From contig JAODUO010001716.1 in assembly GCA_025642075.2 (NCBI GenBank), positions 52,501-116,500 on the forward strand: DNA of 64,000 bases, given 5' to 3'. Shown piece after piece: positions 49,374 through 60,904 of the stretch (positions within the stretch are counted from its first letter, which is position 1; each line of letters starts with the position of its first letter). The notes under the pieces are model-generated. The model saw only the letters and a list, made by a program, of their open reading frames with translations. It was not told where the DNA came from and made no database searches. Source of the DNA: Ridgeia piscesae. Lineage: Eukaryota; Annelida; Polychaeta; Sabellida; Siboglinidae. Position numbers and translations under genes: made by a program.

Positions 49374-49886
49374 TAACACACACTGTCGCATTTTACATTG
49401 GCCATATAGTATTATGTATACATCTAATTTACACCTCCATTCGTGCAAGGAAACAATACAGAGATACACAACACATGCCGTTTTGCCTTCTATTTTTATT
49501 CATTAAAATGTATGCATATGCCTGCCATATATGAAAAACGTGAATGGTCAAGGTAGGTAAATACAAGAAAGAGAAAAAAGAACGTTTTCAAAACTATCGA
49601 CAATACAAATGACGGTATTACTCGTTGGACGGATGAACAATTTCTGGACATTTAAGGACAAGTTCGCCTTATCGCACGAGCAACTGAAATATTTTATGTA
49701 TTCAAATATTTGCTCGTACATCCCAAATACATTGCATATAACACCAGCAGCGTATGGATAAAAATCACCCAAAATTATATCACATGACCAGACGCCAACC
49801 AAACACCTCGTGGGCAATTTGATTGGCTGAGCTTAATTTGAGTGTTTTGCAAAGGGATCACCAAGGGCGTTGATACCTGCTGCGGA

Positions 49887-50391
49887 AGTAATCAGTATCG
49901 GCGACCCCCGGCTCGCTAGATGTTTTTTTACTAAAAATACCCACTTGTAACGAAATCGCAAACACTGACCACAAGTCCAATAACATATTTCCCAGCACCT
50001 AGATGACTGTTTTTGAGAGGCCACTTGTGTGAAGAAGGATCATGTGCCAGCCATTTTCCTCTTCATGTGGAATGCCTTAGTGTCATGGTGATCTCATATG
50101 TGTCGACGGTGTCAGGATTTTGTCAATTCCGTTCAGTTTTCTCTCTTCAATATCTTCTTTATTACTTCATTTTTACCTTCTGCTTGTCTTGCCCTTTGGA
50201 CAGAGCGTAGTGTCTGCAGCTTAGGCCGATGTCGGTTAGAGATGGCACATCTGTGTTGGTGAAAAATGAGAAACAACAACGACTGAAGCTAGTCGTTATT
50301 GTGTTTCGCGCCCTCCGTGATCGGACGCCGTCGTACCCCGCGTCGCTCTTCACGCCGCACGTGCCATGTCGCACGTAGGATCTAATATGTG
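49887..50391 (+). repeat. Repeat unit B, copy 1, with LINE C-terminal fragment
   Basis: Matches 51112-51641. Near its end the plus strand reads EKQQRLKLVVIVFRALRDRT and PSYPASLFTPHVP, a pattern typical of the region after the RT thumb in CR1/L2-type LINEs. Confidence 0.75.
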
Positions 50392-50393
50392 TT

Positions 50394-51107
50394 TTCTGCA
50401 GAGATACTGAGAGATCGGCAACGGTATTGGACTTAGCGGGTCAAGTATGTACACGCACACTGTGCACTTACTGACTACTAGACGATGCACACGGAGAGGG
50501 AAAATGTAGTCACCCGCGCTAAAACGGGAACATTGCGATCCACTGAGGTCCCAGCCCACTGCGCTTGTATAATCTTGCTTACGGATAAATGCAGTCACCA
50601 GCGCTAAACGTTTGAAAATTACGTTACATTGTTTCAATGTAACATTTCGTCAAGTCTTGCGTCTCTCAATCGTTTGAGATATTGAGCACCCCGAGTTATC
50701 CAACCTCCCCGGACGAATTGTTTTAAGTCTAACTCTACCACCCACCTTTTTGGGCCCAGGCAAAACTTACTTGTCCACCAACAAACCAACAAACCAACCA
50801 ACTGAGAAACAGTTTTGTATCATAGACTGGTGATCGTTAATCTGCAGGGAACTGGTGCGTTATTATATGGTTGGTATTTTAATATAGGCAACCCTGCTCA
50901 CTATCCATTGAAGTATAATTGCCAATTAGGTTTTTTCGTTATGTTCTCGTTCTTTGAGCGAAACATGAATAACACAAATGTAGAACTGTGAACGAACCAA
51001 ATGAAACCACCAATCTAGGTGAAGTACTTGAGCATGACTGATAGGACGCTATCTTTGGAACTACGGAGCGAAATTTATTGAAATGCCGGAACCACACCAA
51101 TGCCACC
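50394..51107. repeat. Repeat unit A, copy 2
   Basis: Head to tail with B copy 1; see copy 1. Confidence 0.88.
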
Positions 51108-51111
51108 AGTG

Positions 51112-51720
51112 TAATCAGAATCAGCGACCCCCGGCACGCTAGATGTTTTTTTACTGCAAATACCCACTTGTAACGAAATCGCAAACACTGCACACAAGTC
51201 CAATAACATATTTTCCCGGCAACCAGATGACCGTTTTTGAGAGGCCACGTGAGTAAAGAAGGATCATGTGCCAGCTATTGTCTTCTTTATGTGGAATGCC
51301 TTAGTGTCGCTCGCGCTACACCAAACGAGAGTCTGATCATGGTGATCTCATACGTGTCGACGGTGTCATGATTTTGTCAATTCCGTTCAGTTTTCTCTCT
51401 TCAATATCTTCTTTATTACTTCATTTTAACCTTCTGCTTGTCCTTTGGACGGTGCGTAGTGTCTGCAGCTTAGGCCGATGTCGGTTAGAGATGACACATC
51501 TGTGTTGGTGAACAATGAGAAACAACAACGACTGAAGCTAGTCGTTATTGTGTTTCGCGCCCTCCGTGATCGGACGCCGTCGTACCCCGCGTCGCTCTTC
51601 ACGCCGCACGTGCCATGTCGCACGTGGTATCTAATATGTGTAACGCACTACCATGGGATTTGCGATTGACATAGTGCGTGAACACGTTTAAAGCGCTTCT
51701 TAAGATTCACTATTTTATAT
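51112..51720 (+). repeat. Repeat unit B, copy 2, continuing into the LINE C-terminus
   Basis: Same LINE motif as copy 1. After a frame change it continues SNMCNALPWDLRL, a stop, then CVNTFKALLKIHYF, the usual LINE end. About 40 bp (near 51310-51350) are extra compared with copy 1. Confidence 0.75.
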
Positions 51721-52052
51721 TATTGTTTACGTGTTTATGTACATGTATACCCGCAGTCTAATTGTCTACTTTAGATCTTCCAATCCAAGTTCTATACCAT
51801 TCACTCTCCATGTCGTAATATTTAGTATTACGTTTATTTTGTATTACTATACTAGTTTATTATTTATATTGATTTATCATTAATGTGTTATTGTCTACTT
51901 ATCGTATGTATTATTATCGTTATGATCTATTACGTACGTCTTGATTTCAAGACTACACGTTACCAGGACGTTTGTATGCATTTCTAGCCACTTTATACGT
52001 TTAATTAGCTTAATTAACCTATCATTTTCATTATCTATTCATTAAATGTTAT

Positions 52053-52094
<42 letters not shown>

Positions 52095-53284
52095 TTATTT
52101 AATTTATTATTATTATTTCATGCTACTTTTAACTAGATTTCTTTAGTACATGTAATTCTAATATATTATCAACATTAGTCGGCATTACATTTGAACGTTC
52201 TTGAAAAATTAGTGTAAAAATTCTAATAAAATGTCCAGAATAACCAGGAGACTTACATAACGAAATGTGCTTGACCAACGTACGCGGAGCTGTGACTTTG
52301 GTTATATGACGCACTGAGTCCCCAGGCTAATATGATATATGAATACCCCAGCTCAGTTATTGGTTTCTCGTATTCATTTCGATTAGAAAACTGCTGAGTA
52401 AGAGTTTTGCACGCGTGGACGTCTATTGTAATCACGCTCCACACAGCATGCGGACTTAATTGTTTTACTTACGAGTTACCACAAAACAAAGCAAATTTGA
52501 CGATTATTTACTTTGTAAAGTGGTTTTCTGGCTGTAGAATCGTGGATGTTAACAGTTCACGATATACATAAATCAATTGATATAATGGTAATATCACTAC
52601 TATTTCAACAAATCGAATGTAAGTTTGCTTTGTTGGCACACCAGTCGCCCAGACGTGTATTCCGTGTGAAGTGAAGTCTCTATAAAGCGCAAACCTGACA
52701 ACAACACGTAGCAATACAGTACAAGTGACCTACTTAATTAAGGTACAGGTGTGGCAACAACACTAGGCCTTGACTAATTGGTCCAGGTATTTCCTGTCAC
52801 ACAAAGCTATGCTTAATTGCAAACATGCAAATCAACCTGGTCTACAGATATTGACAACGAGATCAGATCTGACTGGTCCGACTTTGGCTGTCACCTTTGT
52901 CAGCAGTAACTGAGAGCTTAGAGGAAGTAACAGCAACATTATTAACACATAAAAGTCATTTCAATGATAAATATGTCCGTTAAGTCTACAGAAAACAACG
53001 ACCAAAGACCATATTTTCTATAGTTACTTACGGGAACCAGTTTTGGGAATACAGATACTAACATTAGTTTTTCCTTGCTAAGTGAAAGGCTTATCCGAGT
53101 AAATTGGATTCTATTTGCTATATACTCAGTAGAATTGTCAAAGGGCTATTAGAACTCCACTCCTTTCATTTCATTGATACCGTTACCAATATGAATTATA
53201 CATCACACTTGCCAGCAAATCGAATTCAAGGCCCTGGTTGGTAAATGCATTTGCAATGAACCCATGGCTGGTGTGTACAGTGGG
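51721..53284. other. Intergenic, no gene supported
   Basis: AT-rich, one short TA array (52053-52091). Unique-looking DNA from 52100. Confidence 0.5.
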
Positions 53285-53785
53285 TGTCTGTGTACGTGTT
53301 AATGTGTGTACGTGTTAATGTGTGTACGTGTTAATGTGTGTACGTGTTAATGTGTGTACGTGTTAATGTGTGTACGTGTGTACGTGTGTGTGTACGTGTG
53401 TACGTGTGTACGTGTGTACGTGTGTACGTGTGTACGTGTACGTGGACGTGTACGTAGTCGTGTGTGTACGTGTGTACGTGTGTACGTGTGTACGTGTGTA
53501 CGTGTGTACGTGTGTACGTGTGTACGTGTGTACGTGTGTACGTGTGTACGTGTGTACGTGTGTACGTGTGTACGTGTGTACGTGTGTACGTGTGTACGTG
53601 TGTAGATGCGTGTGTACGTGTACGTCGTTGTGTATGTCGTGTATGTACGTGTACGTGTGTACGTGTGTACGTGTGTACGTGTGTACGTGTGTACGTGTGT
53701 ACGTGTGTACGTGTGTACGTGTGTACGTGTGTACGTGTGTACGTGTGTACGTGTGTACGTGTGTGTGTGTGTACGTGTGTACGTG
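53285..53785. repeat. (GTGTAC)n hexanucleotide array
   Basis: About 80 GTGTAC units; starts with five GTGTACGTGTTAAT units and has two central interruptions (53435-53462, 53603-53650). Confidence 0.96.
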
Positions 53786-54540
53786 CATGGGCTAATGATG
53801 TGGGTAGTAAAAATACCGCAGAATGCATATGGTTGCAAACAGTGTTTAGTCTCAGTCGACTACTGCCGAACTATAGCTGGGAGGGTGAGTGAACCTTCTC
53901 CGTGAATGAACACCTACCGATACATATATTTCCCAATGTTGTTAGTCACACACAGAGTGACAGATACAGAACCTCAGCTAATGCAACAGTCGCGTACCCG
54001 CTGCGATTCAGACGAGCAACACCTGAAGTCTCAGAATGTATTTATGAACACCACAAAACCGCTGCTGAACTAATCTCCGGTTAGCGGGACAATATAATGG
54101 ACAGATGGCATAAACGAAGACGTATCAGCCGTCAGCCCACAAGCGGTACGACCGGCCGATTACCTCAAATATCTGGCTACCAAACCGTCCAAGCCCAGGC
54201 TTTGTGAAAATGCGACAACAAGTACGTGAAGCTAAGGCCCTAGTTACGGTCACACAACTGATACTGCCTTCTTGACGATCCACGCTCTGTGGACAATCTA
54301 GCTGCCTTCACGGGGTGGGCAAAGGTAACAATGTCAGCACGCTGTGTAGAAGACGAGAAGTTAAGAAGAAGGAGGTCAAGATTATTGTTCTTTCTGTACA
54401 TGTATATCACAAATTCACTTTTTCTTTTTTCTAAATGTTGTTCACATGCCATTTTCAAGAGTATAGCCTTTTAAAGAGGGGTGATATTTTAAACACCAAA
54501 AACAAAAAAAGGTATTTTAAACTTGTAAACTGTGCCTGGT
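53786..54540. other. No feature recognised
   Basis: Intergenic. Confidence 0.4.
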
Positions 54541-54544
54541 TGGG

Positions 54545-54780
54545 TGGTTGGATTGGTGGCTGGGAGGGTGGGAGGGTGGGAGGATGGGAGGGTGGGAGGG
54601 TGGGAGGGTGGGAGGGTGGGTGGGTGGGTGGGTAGGAGGGCGGGTAGGCGGGCGGGTGGGTGTTTGAGTACGTTAGTGAATAAGTTAGTGAGTAAGTTAG
54701 TGAGTGAGTAAGCAATTAAGTTAGTTAGTTACGTAGTTTATTACTTAAATAATTAGTTAAGTTATTTAGTTAGGTAAGTA
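54545..54780. repeat. (GGGAGGGT)n then TTAG-rich region
   Basis: G-run array to 54660, then degenerate GTTAGTGA and GTTAGTTA units. The G runs fit quadruplex rules. Confidence 0.85.
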
Positions 54781-54889
54781 GTTGGTTACTTTATTAGTTG
54801 GTTGGTCGCCAATACAATTTTCGCCGTTTTTCGGTTATAGTTTTGGATTCTCGTGTCATTCTCGTTGTTCCTCTTTCGGGTCCTATCTT

Positions 54890-55190
54890 TGTTACACCAC
54901 GTGTCCACCTCAGCACCCTCGTCACACTCGTTCCTTCCTTGCTTCTCGTCCTTTTGTCGTTATCCATGTCTCTGCCCTGTACAGGATTGCTGGCCTGACT
55001 ATTGTTTTATAGATCTTCCCTTCAACGTGACTGGCACCCTCCTGTCGCACAATACTCCCCTGCATTTCTTATAAGTTCACTCTCTGCTCGATCTCCATTT
55101 CCATCCACTCTTCCTCTTTCATGCCTCATCTTAGATATTTGAAAGTACGTATCTTTACCGCATTATTCCGTTTGAAAGTCCATGAATTGG
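54890..55190 (-). pseudogene. LINE RT C-terminal fragment
   Basis: Minus strand reads VEGKIYKTIVRPAILYRAET and WITTKGREARKERV, the G-K-x-Y-x-T-x-V-R-P-A-x-L-Y-x-x-E-x-W motif of invertebrate non-LTR elements. Confidence 0.75.
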
Positions 55191-56571
55191 GTTATTCATA
55201 TCTCCAGGTACTCTGGCATGTCCACCTCGATTTTCTCTACACAGCAACATTTTAAATGTCCTTCCGTTTTTCTTTCAGTTGTTGCATAATCAAACCGGAA
55301 ATCGGTTTTGAGTGGAGTACCGCAGCGATCAGTATTGGGACGTATTGTATTATTAATATATATATCAATGATGATATTATAATAAGCAAAGTGTTGAAGT
55401 TTGCGGACGATACAAAAAGTGTTTAGAAAAATAAAACATGACGCAGATAGACAGCAATTACAAGATGATCTTAATAAGTTGACCGAACGGTCTGAGAAGT
55501 GGCAAATACTGTTTAATTTTGGGAAGTGTATGTGCCTCCACTCAGGACATGGGAATGAAGACGCACAATATACAATGGGTGATACTGTACTAAATACTAC
55601 CGTAAAGGAGAAGGACTTAGGGTTAACTATTAGTGTTGATTAATGCTGAAGGTATCAGAGCAGTGTGGAATTGCAGCAGCGAAGCGAAACCAAATTCTTG
55701 GATTAATTAGGCGAAATGTAGTGTACAAGGAAAAAGAACTAATAATACCGCTGTACAAAACAATAGTTAGCCCTCATTTAGAATATTGCATACAGGCATG
55801 GAGGCAATATCGAAAGAAGCATATTGATATACTAGAAAGAGTACAAAGGAGAGCAACCAAAATGATACAAAAACTCAGGAATATTAGTTATGAAATGCGT
55901 TTAAAAGAATGTGGATTAACAACACTAGAAACCAGGAGACTGAGAGGAGATCAGACAGAAGTGTTTTAAATATTGAATGGGTATGAAAATATTTACATAA
56001 ATATTTTGTTCTCGGTTAAGGGAGAGAGGCAGACTAGATGACATGGAATTACATTAGCAAAGAAGCAGTGTAGACTAAAACTTAGAAAATTTCATTTTCA
56101 CAAAGAACAGTAAATTAATGGAACATATTATCGGCTGATTGTGTAGGTGCTGGTAGTGTTAATATGTTTAAAAATAAAATCGACATATACCTAAGAAGGG
56201 CGGGGTATACTTAGATAGATAGGTTGGACTCTCGATAAGCCAAAGAGCTTCCTCGTCCACCTGCCATCTAGAGTTGATTCTCTACGTGGCAATCGTGTTA
56301 CATTTTGTTAAATAATCGCTCTACGGCGTCTTCTCTTAATCTTGCCACCATCCTTTTGGCTGTCACTTTCGCGTTCTTGTATTCTGCCGTTTCTATTTTT
56401 GCTCCTATTCTTTTCTGAGTCTTCAGTCTGTGTTTCCTTTCCTTATCTTCATCCTCAGTGTTAGTACATACTTAACTGTCGTTCCACGTTTACCACATCC
56501 GCAGTGGTGAAGGAGGGCACACGCGTTGCTAGCGTCGTCTAACACAGTCCAAAATGGCGCCCAGACTTTCG
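54919..56571. repeat. Tandem duplication of nested LINE DNA, unit 1
   Basis: Runs from CGTCACACTCGTTCC to CCCAGACTTTCGT. Holds a minus-strand LINE fragment (about 54919-55200 and 56285-56570) interrupted by a plus-strand LINE (55280-56215). Repeated immediately in unit 2. Confidence 0.82.
55280..56215 (+). pseudogene. Non-LTR retrotransposon RT, decayed
   Basis: Begins inside the RT palm (GVPQ-like text, YINDD, KVLKFADDTKSV with the catalytic ADD). Continues DADRQQLQDDLNKLTERSEK, FGKCMCLHSGHGNEDAQYTM, EKDLGLTISVD, a frame break at 55643, RRNVVYKEKELIIPLYKTIV and PHLEYCIQAW. Stops accumulate after 55969, and the end is recognisable to about 56215. Confidence 0.85.
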
Positions 56572-57031
56572 TCACACTCGTTCCTTCCTTGCTTCTCGTC
56601 CTTTTGTCGTTATCCATGTCTCTGCCCTGTACAGGATTGCTGGCCTGACTATTGTTTTATAGATCTTCCCTTCAACGTCACTGGCACCCTCCTGTCGCAC
56701 AATACTCCCCTGCATTTCTTATAAGTTCTCCACCGTGAGCTCACTCTCTGCTCGATCTCCATTTCCATCCACTCTTCCTCTTTCATGCCTCATCTCAGAT
56801 ATTTGAAAGTACGTATCTTTACCGTATTATTATTCATTATTCCGTTTGAAAGTCCATGAATTGGGTTATTCATGTCTCCAGGTACTCTGGCATGTCCACC
56901 TCGATTTTCTCTACACAGCAACATTTTATATATGTCCTTACGTTTTTCTTTCAGTTGTTGCATAATCAAACCGGAAATCGGTTTTGAGTGGAGTACCGCA
57001 GCGATCAGTATTGGGACGTATTGTGTTATTA

Positions 57032-57100
<69 letters not shown>

Positions 57101-57560
57101 ATGATGATATTATAATAAGCAAAGTGTTGAAGTTTGCGGACGATACAAAAAGTGTTTAGAAAAATTACAAATGATGCAGATAGACAGCAATTACAAGATG
57201 ATCTTAATAAGTTGACCGAACGGTCTGAGAAGTGGCAAATACTGTTTAATTTTGGGAAGTGTGTGTGCCTCCACTGGCAATCTTGTTACATTTTGTTAAA
57301 TAATCGCTCTACGGCGTCTTCTCTTAATCTTGCCACCATCCTTTTGGTTGTCACTTTCGCGTTCTTGTATTCTGCCGTTTCTATTTCTGCTCCTATTCTT
57401 TTCTGAGTCTTCAGTCTGTGTTTCCTTTCCTTATCTTCATCCTCAGTGTTAGTACATACTTAACTGTCCTTCCACGTTTACCACATCCGCAGTGGTGAAG
57501 GAGGGCACACGCGTTGCTAGCGTCGTCTAACACAGTCCAAAATGGCGCCCAGACTTTCGT
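56572..57560. repeat. Tandem duplication of nested LINE DNA, unit 2, with internal deletion
   Basis: Same start and end as unit 1. About 750 bp equivalent to 55535-56283 are missing, so the RT text ends at FGKCVCLHW and jumps to CAATCTTGTTACATTTTG. It also holds a TA array absent from unit 1. Confidence 0.82.
57036..57098. repeat. (TA)n array within unit 2
   Basis: About 32 TA units where unit 1 has only about four. Confidence 0.95.
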
Positions 57561-57787
57561 GTTCACGTCTTGCACCCAACCCGAGGCTGCGTCATCCGGG
57601 ACATTTTGGTGTCGTCGCTTTGCTTATCTCCATATATAACCGTCACGTACAGAGCTCGTTTTGCATGTTGAAGCAGGGCTTCCTATGTAGGGGGATGTGG
57701 ACGAGCGTCTAAGTACCAAACGTGAAGAGTTGACGTTTGACATCGCCACCCTTCAGCACCCCTTATTTAAATCTCAAAACAATATTG

Positions 57788-58129
57788 AAAATTGTAAATG
57801 TATTTAAACTACAGGCATCATTATTTGTTTATGAGTTTGATCATAATGTATTACCTAAATAATTTAGAAATGTTTTAATAAAAAAGAATGTTACCACAGA
57901 TACAAGAATAACCAGACAATTCAAGTTTCCTGTTCAAGAGAAACCCAGAACTAACTGTTCATCGAAGTTGCTTAGTCATCATTTTACAAGAATGTGGAAC
58001 AAAATAGATGAACAAATAAGAAATGTTAATCACAGATCGAAATTTATACAAATGGTACTTGCTTTCTACTTAAATACTTATCAAAGTAAAATGATATGTT
58101 TAAACCCTAGATGTCAACAATGCAATTAA
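57788..58129 (+). pseudogene. LINE C-terminal fragment
   Basis: One frame of 114 codons with a single TAA inside: IVNVFKLQASLFVYEFDHNV, then NVLIKKNVTTDTRITRQFK and MWNKIDEQIRN, ending CLNPRCQQCN and a stop. Resembles the tail of LINE proteins (K-L-x-x-x-x-F-x-Y-x-x-x-x-x-L-P, then a T-R region). Confidence 0.6.
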
Positions 58130-58411
58130 GTTGCTACTTACCATCGTATGTAATTTCATTCTTAAAAGTAGCCCATTCTCATCCATGCTATCTTAAATTT
58201 CTTACATAATTATACTCATTTATAAATTATTCAAAATGTGGTTCCATTTTCTCGGAACGTTATCAGCTATCACCAGCAACAGAAACAAACATCTTACTTT
58301 ATATAGCCATGTTTAGTTGTACAGACATGGTGATGTCTGACAATATGTTTAATTTGATCTTGACAATTCTTTTGTTGTATTCTGTTATGTAAAATGTAAT
58401 ATATGTGTATG

Positions 58412-58413
<2 letters not shown>

Positions 58414-58478
<65 letters not shown>

Positions 58479-58635
58479 CATCATACATACATACATACAT
58501 ACATACATACATACATACATACATACATACATACATACATACATACATACATACATACATACATACATACATACATACATACATACATACATACATACAT
58601 ACATACATACATACATACATACATACATACATACA
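58414..58635. repeat. (TA)n then (ATAC)n
   Basis: TA 58414-58480, ATAC 58483-58635. Confidence 0.96.
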
Positions 58636-58946
58636 CACACTTGCATAAGTGATATTTGTTTAATGTATATTGACATGGGAGTGTAACGGCTGCATGCACT
58701 CCTGTGTTTTCGGTATATACGCGTATTCTTGTTCAATATATACACTTTCAGGCAACTCATATAAACCCCCTCTTTTTACAGGTATTCCCTGTATCCGAAA
58801 GGATTACAGACTGATCAGTCATCATGAGTTTAGAGTTCATATCCCCCACCTATACTCCGTTGCCAGTGCATTAGGGTCATTGTTCATGTTCCAAAAATCC
58901 TAAATAGAGGATACTTGAACTAAGTACACCAATTTCCCATAAATAC

Positions 58947-59067
58947 ATAAATACATACATACATACATACATACATACATACATACATACATACATACAT
59001 ACATACATACATACATACATACATACATACATACATACATACATACATACATACATACATACATACA

Positions 59068-59099
<32 letters not shown>

Positions 59100-59210
59100 C
59101 ATACATACATACATACATACATACATACATACATACATACATACATACATACATACATACATACATACATACATACATACATACATACATACATACATAC
59201 ATACATAGTA
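58947..59210. repeat. (ATAC)n array
   Basis: About 65 units with one TATACATA slip. Confidence 0.97.
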
Positions 59211-59383
59211 CATAGTAATGATGGTTATTTTTAATGATGTCAGCTGCCGATTGCCGATTGGCTGTTGGAGGTATTCACCAAGACGTCATACTTGAAGCAA
59301 ATCATAACATCGGTGAACTGAGATGACGCCTTGATAATAGCTTTTGAAAGGACCCTAAACAGAAGCACCTTGTTTTTTAATTT

Positions 59384-60088
59384 TCCAGGAACTTATTCCA
59401 GTTACGAGGGACAGGTGTAGAGCCTTCGACAATTGTTGTCACGCCAGGAGTACCTCGTTTGGCTTGAGCCTGCGGTTTGAGGTTGTCATCAGGGTAGATA
59501 TGATGTCGAGTCGTGATGTCGAACTTGAGAGAGAGAGTTGGTAATGAAAGGCATGAAATGACGCACAGCACATTGTTGGTAGTTAGCGCCATTGGTCGGG
59601 CGAACCATGTGAACCAAAGCTGGGCCATCCAACACCTTCACCGTAATATCATCAGGAGGTGTGAGTTTTGGGATAGTCAGACAGTGCATGATATCAGACA
59701 GTGCATGATATCAGACTTCGTGACGGACCTGTACTTTCCCTGGTCAGACAAAGATGGTGGTTCTCTCTGGTTTTCAAACTAGAAGAAGTTGTCCAAGTCG
59801 AAATCTGGCGACAGAAAAAGAGTGGGCACCAGTGAGAAATCTTTTTTTCAGTGCACTCACTTTGCTCCTGTTCTTTGTTTTATCTGTGCGTCTTGCGAAC
59901 ATCTGGAGAGCTGACCTCTTGATGGTGTTTGTGATGGAAACACTACCTTTCCTCAGGCGCTCACCAACGAAGGCTTCATGGAGATCCTTGCCTTTTTCGT
60001 ATGCATTGCTCGGATCGGATTTACCCATATCATATATGGTTTCTAATAGAAACAATTGATTTTCTTCGAGAGATAAAAAGGGTTCCAT
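59384..60088 (-). pseudogene. Decayed copy of a multicopy protein family of unknown function
   Basis: Reading the minus strand from 60088 gives LETIYDMGKSDPSNAYEKGK, LHEAFVGERLRKGSVSITNT and IKRSALQMFARRTDKTKNRS. After frame breaks near 59700-59775 it gives VKVLDGPALVHMVRPTN, YQQCA, HFMPFITNSLSQVRHHD, AKRGTPGVTTIVEGSTPVPR and NWNKF, then a stop. From memory, proteins with the pieces L-D-x-x-x-x-V-H-M-V-R-P, R-G-T/x-G and P-x-x-W-x-x-F-L occur in many copies in cnidarians, molluscs and fish without assigned function. Possibly carried by a mobile element. Confidence 0.6.
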
Positions 60089-60089
60089 A

Positions 60090-60900
60090 ACGTTATTTTA
60101 CGAAAAAGGATATCTGCCATTTATAATGACATTATACGCTCTTTGTCAAACTTTTGAATTTTCTTTAACGAGCAGTTCCTTCCTTCAATATTTGCTCTTT
60201 AATTGAGGTAACCGCCTAAACAACATTTACACTAATGCCCCCACCGGATTTAACAATACCGAAGACAAGCATATTACGAAGTAATAACTACTGTTTACGT
60301 ATTAGCATATAATAGAGTGGGTCAGTATCAACGTTGATACTGTGTAGGTCCTACTAAAGTCCCTGAATCCGATATCCTCGCTGGACAGTTAATTTGATAT
60401 GCCATGCAAAAATAGTTTAGTTTCGCACAAACGTTGCTTATATTCCTCCTGTACCATATTACAATTTTTTAGTGCAAACTGTTAATGATAAATTAATTGT
60501 AATAATTATATGTGTATACTTACGATTTTGTTTATAAAATAATTAATCATAAATAGCTAAGGCGATTCTTTGCCAATATAAAACATTCCCCAAATTTAGA
60601 CACGTAATAGTTTCTCAGACTCAGCTTGGATCTGCAACACTGGTTACTAAGTTGATATATGGGAAATGGCCGCGACAAAACCGGCTTTCTTAAAGGGAAA
60701 CAAAAGTAAATGTTTTGATGATATGGGGTTAACAGAGTTAATAAAAAGTAACAACTCCCAACAACAATCATATTTTTAACGTCAGTGGTTTACCAGGAAA
60801 AAATCTAGAACACATAGCCATAGAAAGTCTATAGAGTACGCCATTTTAGAAAAAAATGACGTAGTTAAGTCTTCTTGGTCGGCGTGAACTGTGCATGCGT
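60090..60900. other. No gene; one block related to 61270-61320
   Basis: 60700-60755 (GGGAAACAAAAGTAAATG, TGATATGGGG, TAATAAAAAGTAACAA) resembles 61262-61322. Confidence 0.5.
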
Positions 60901-60904
60901 ATTA

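Larger units (their letters stand above)
47806..49886. other. 2.1-kb segment present only between A and B of copy 1
   Basis: In the second copy unit A' runs directly into B'. This segment carries TA/GT/GTGA arrays, a candidate exon and a MITE. Confidence 0.65.
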
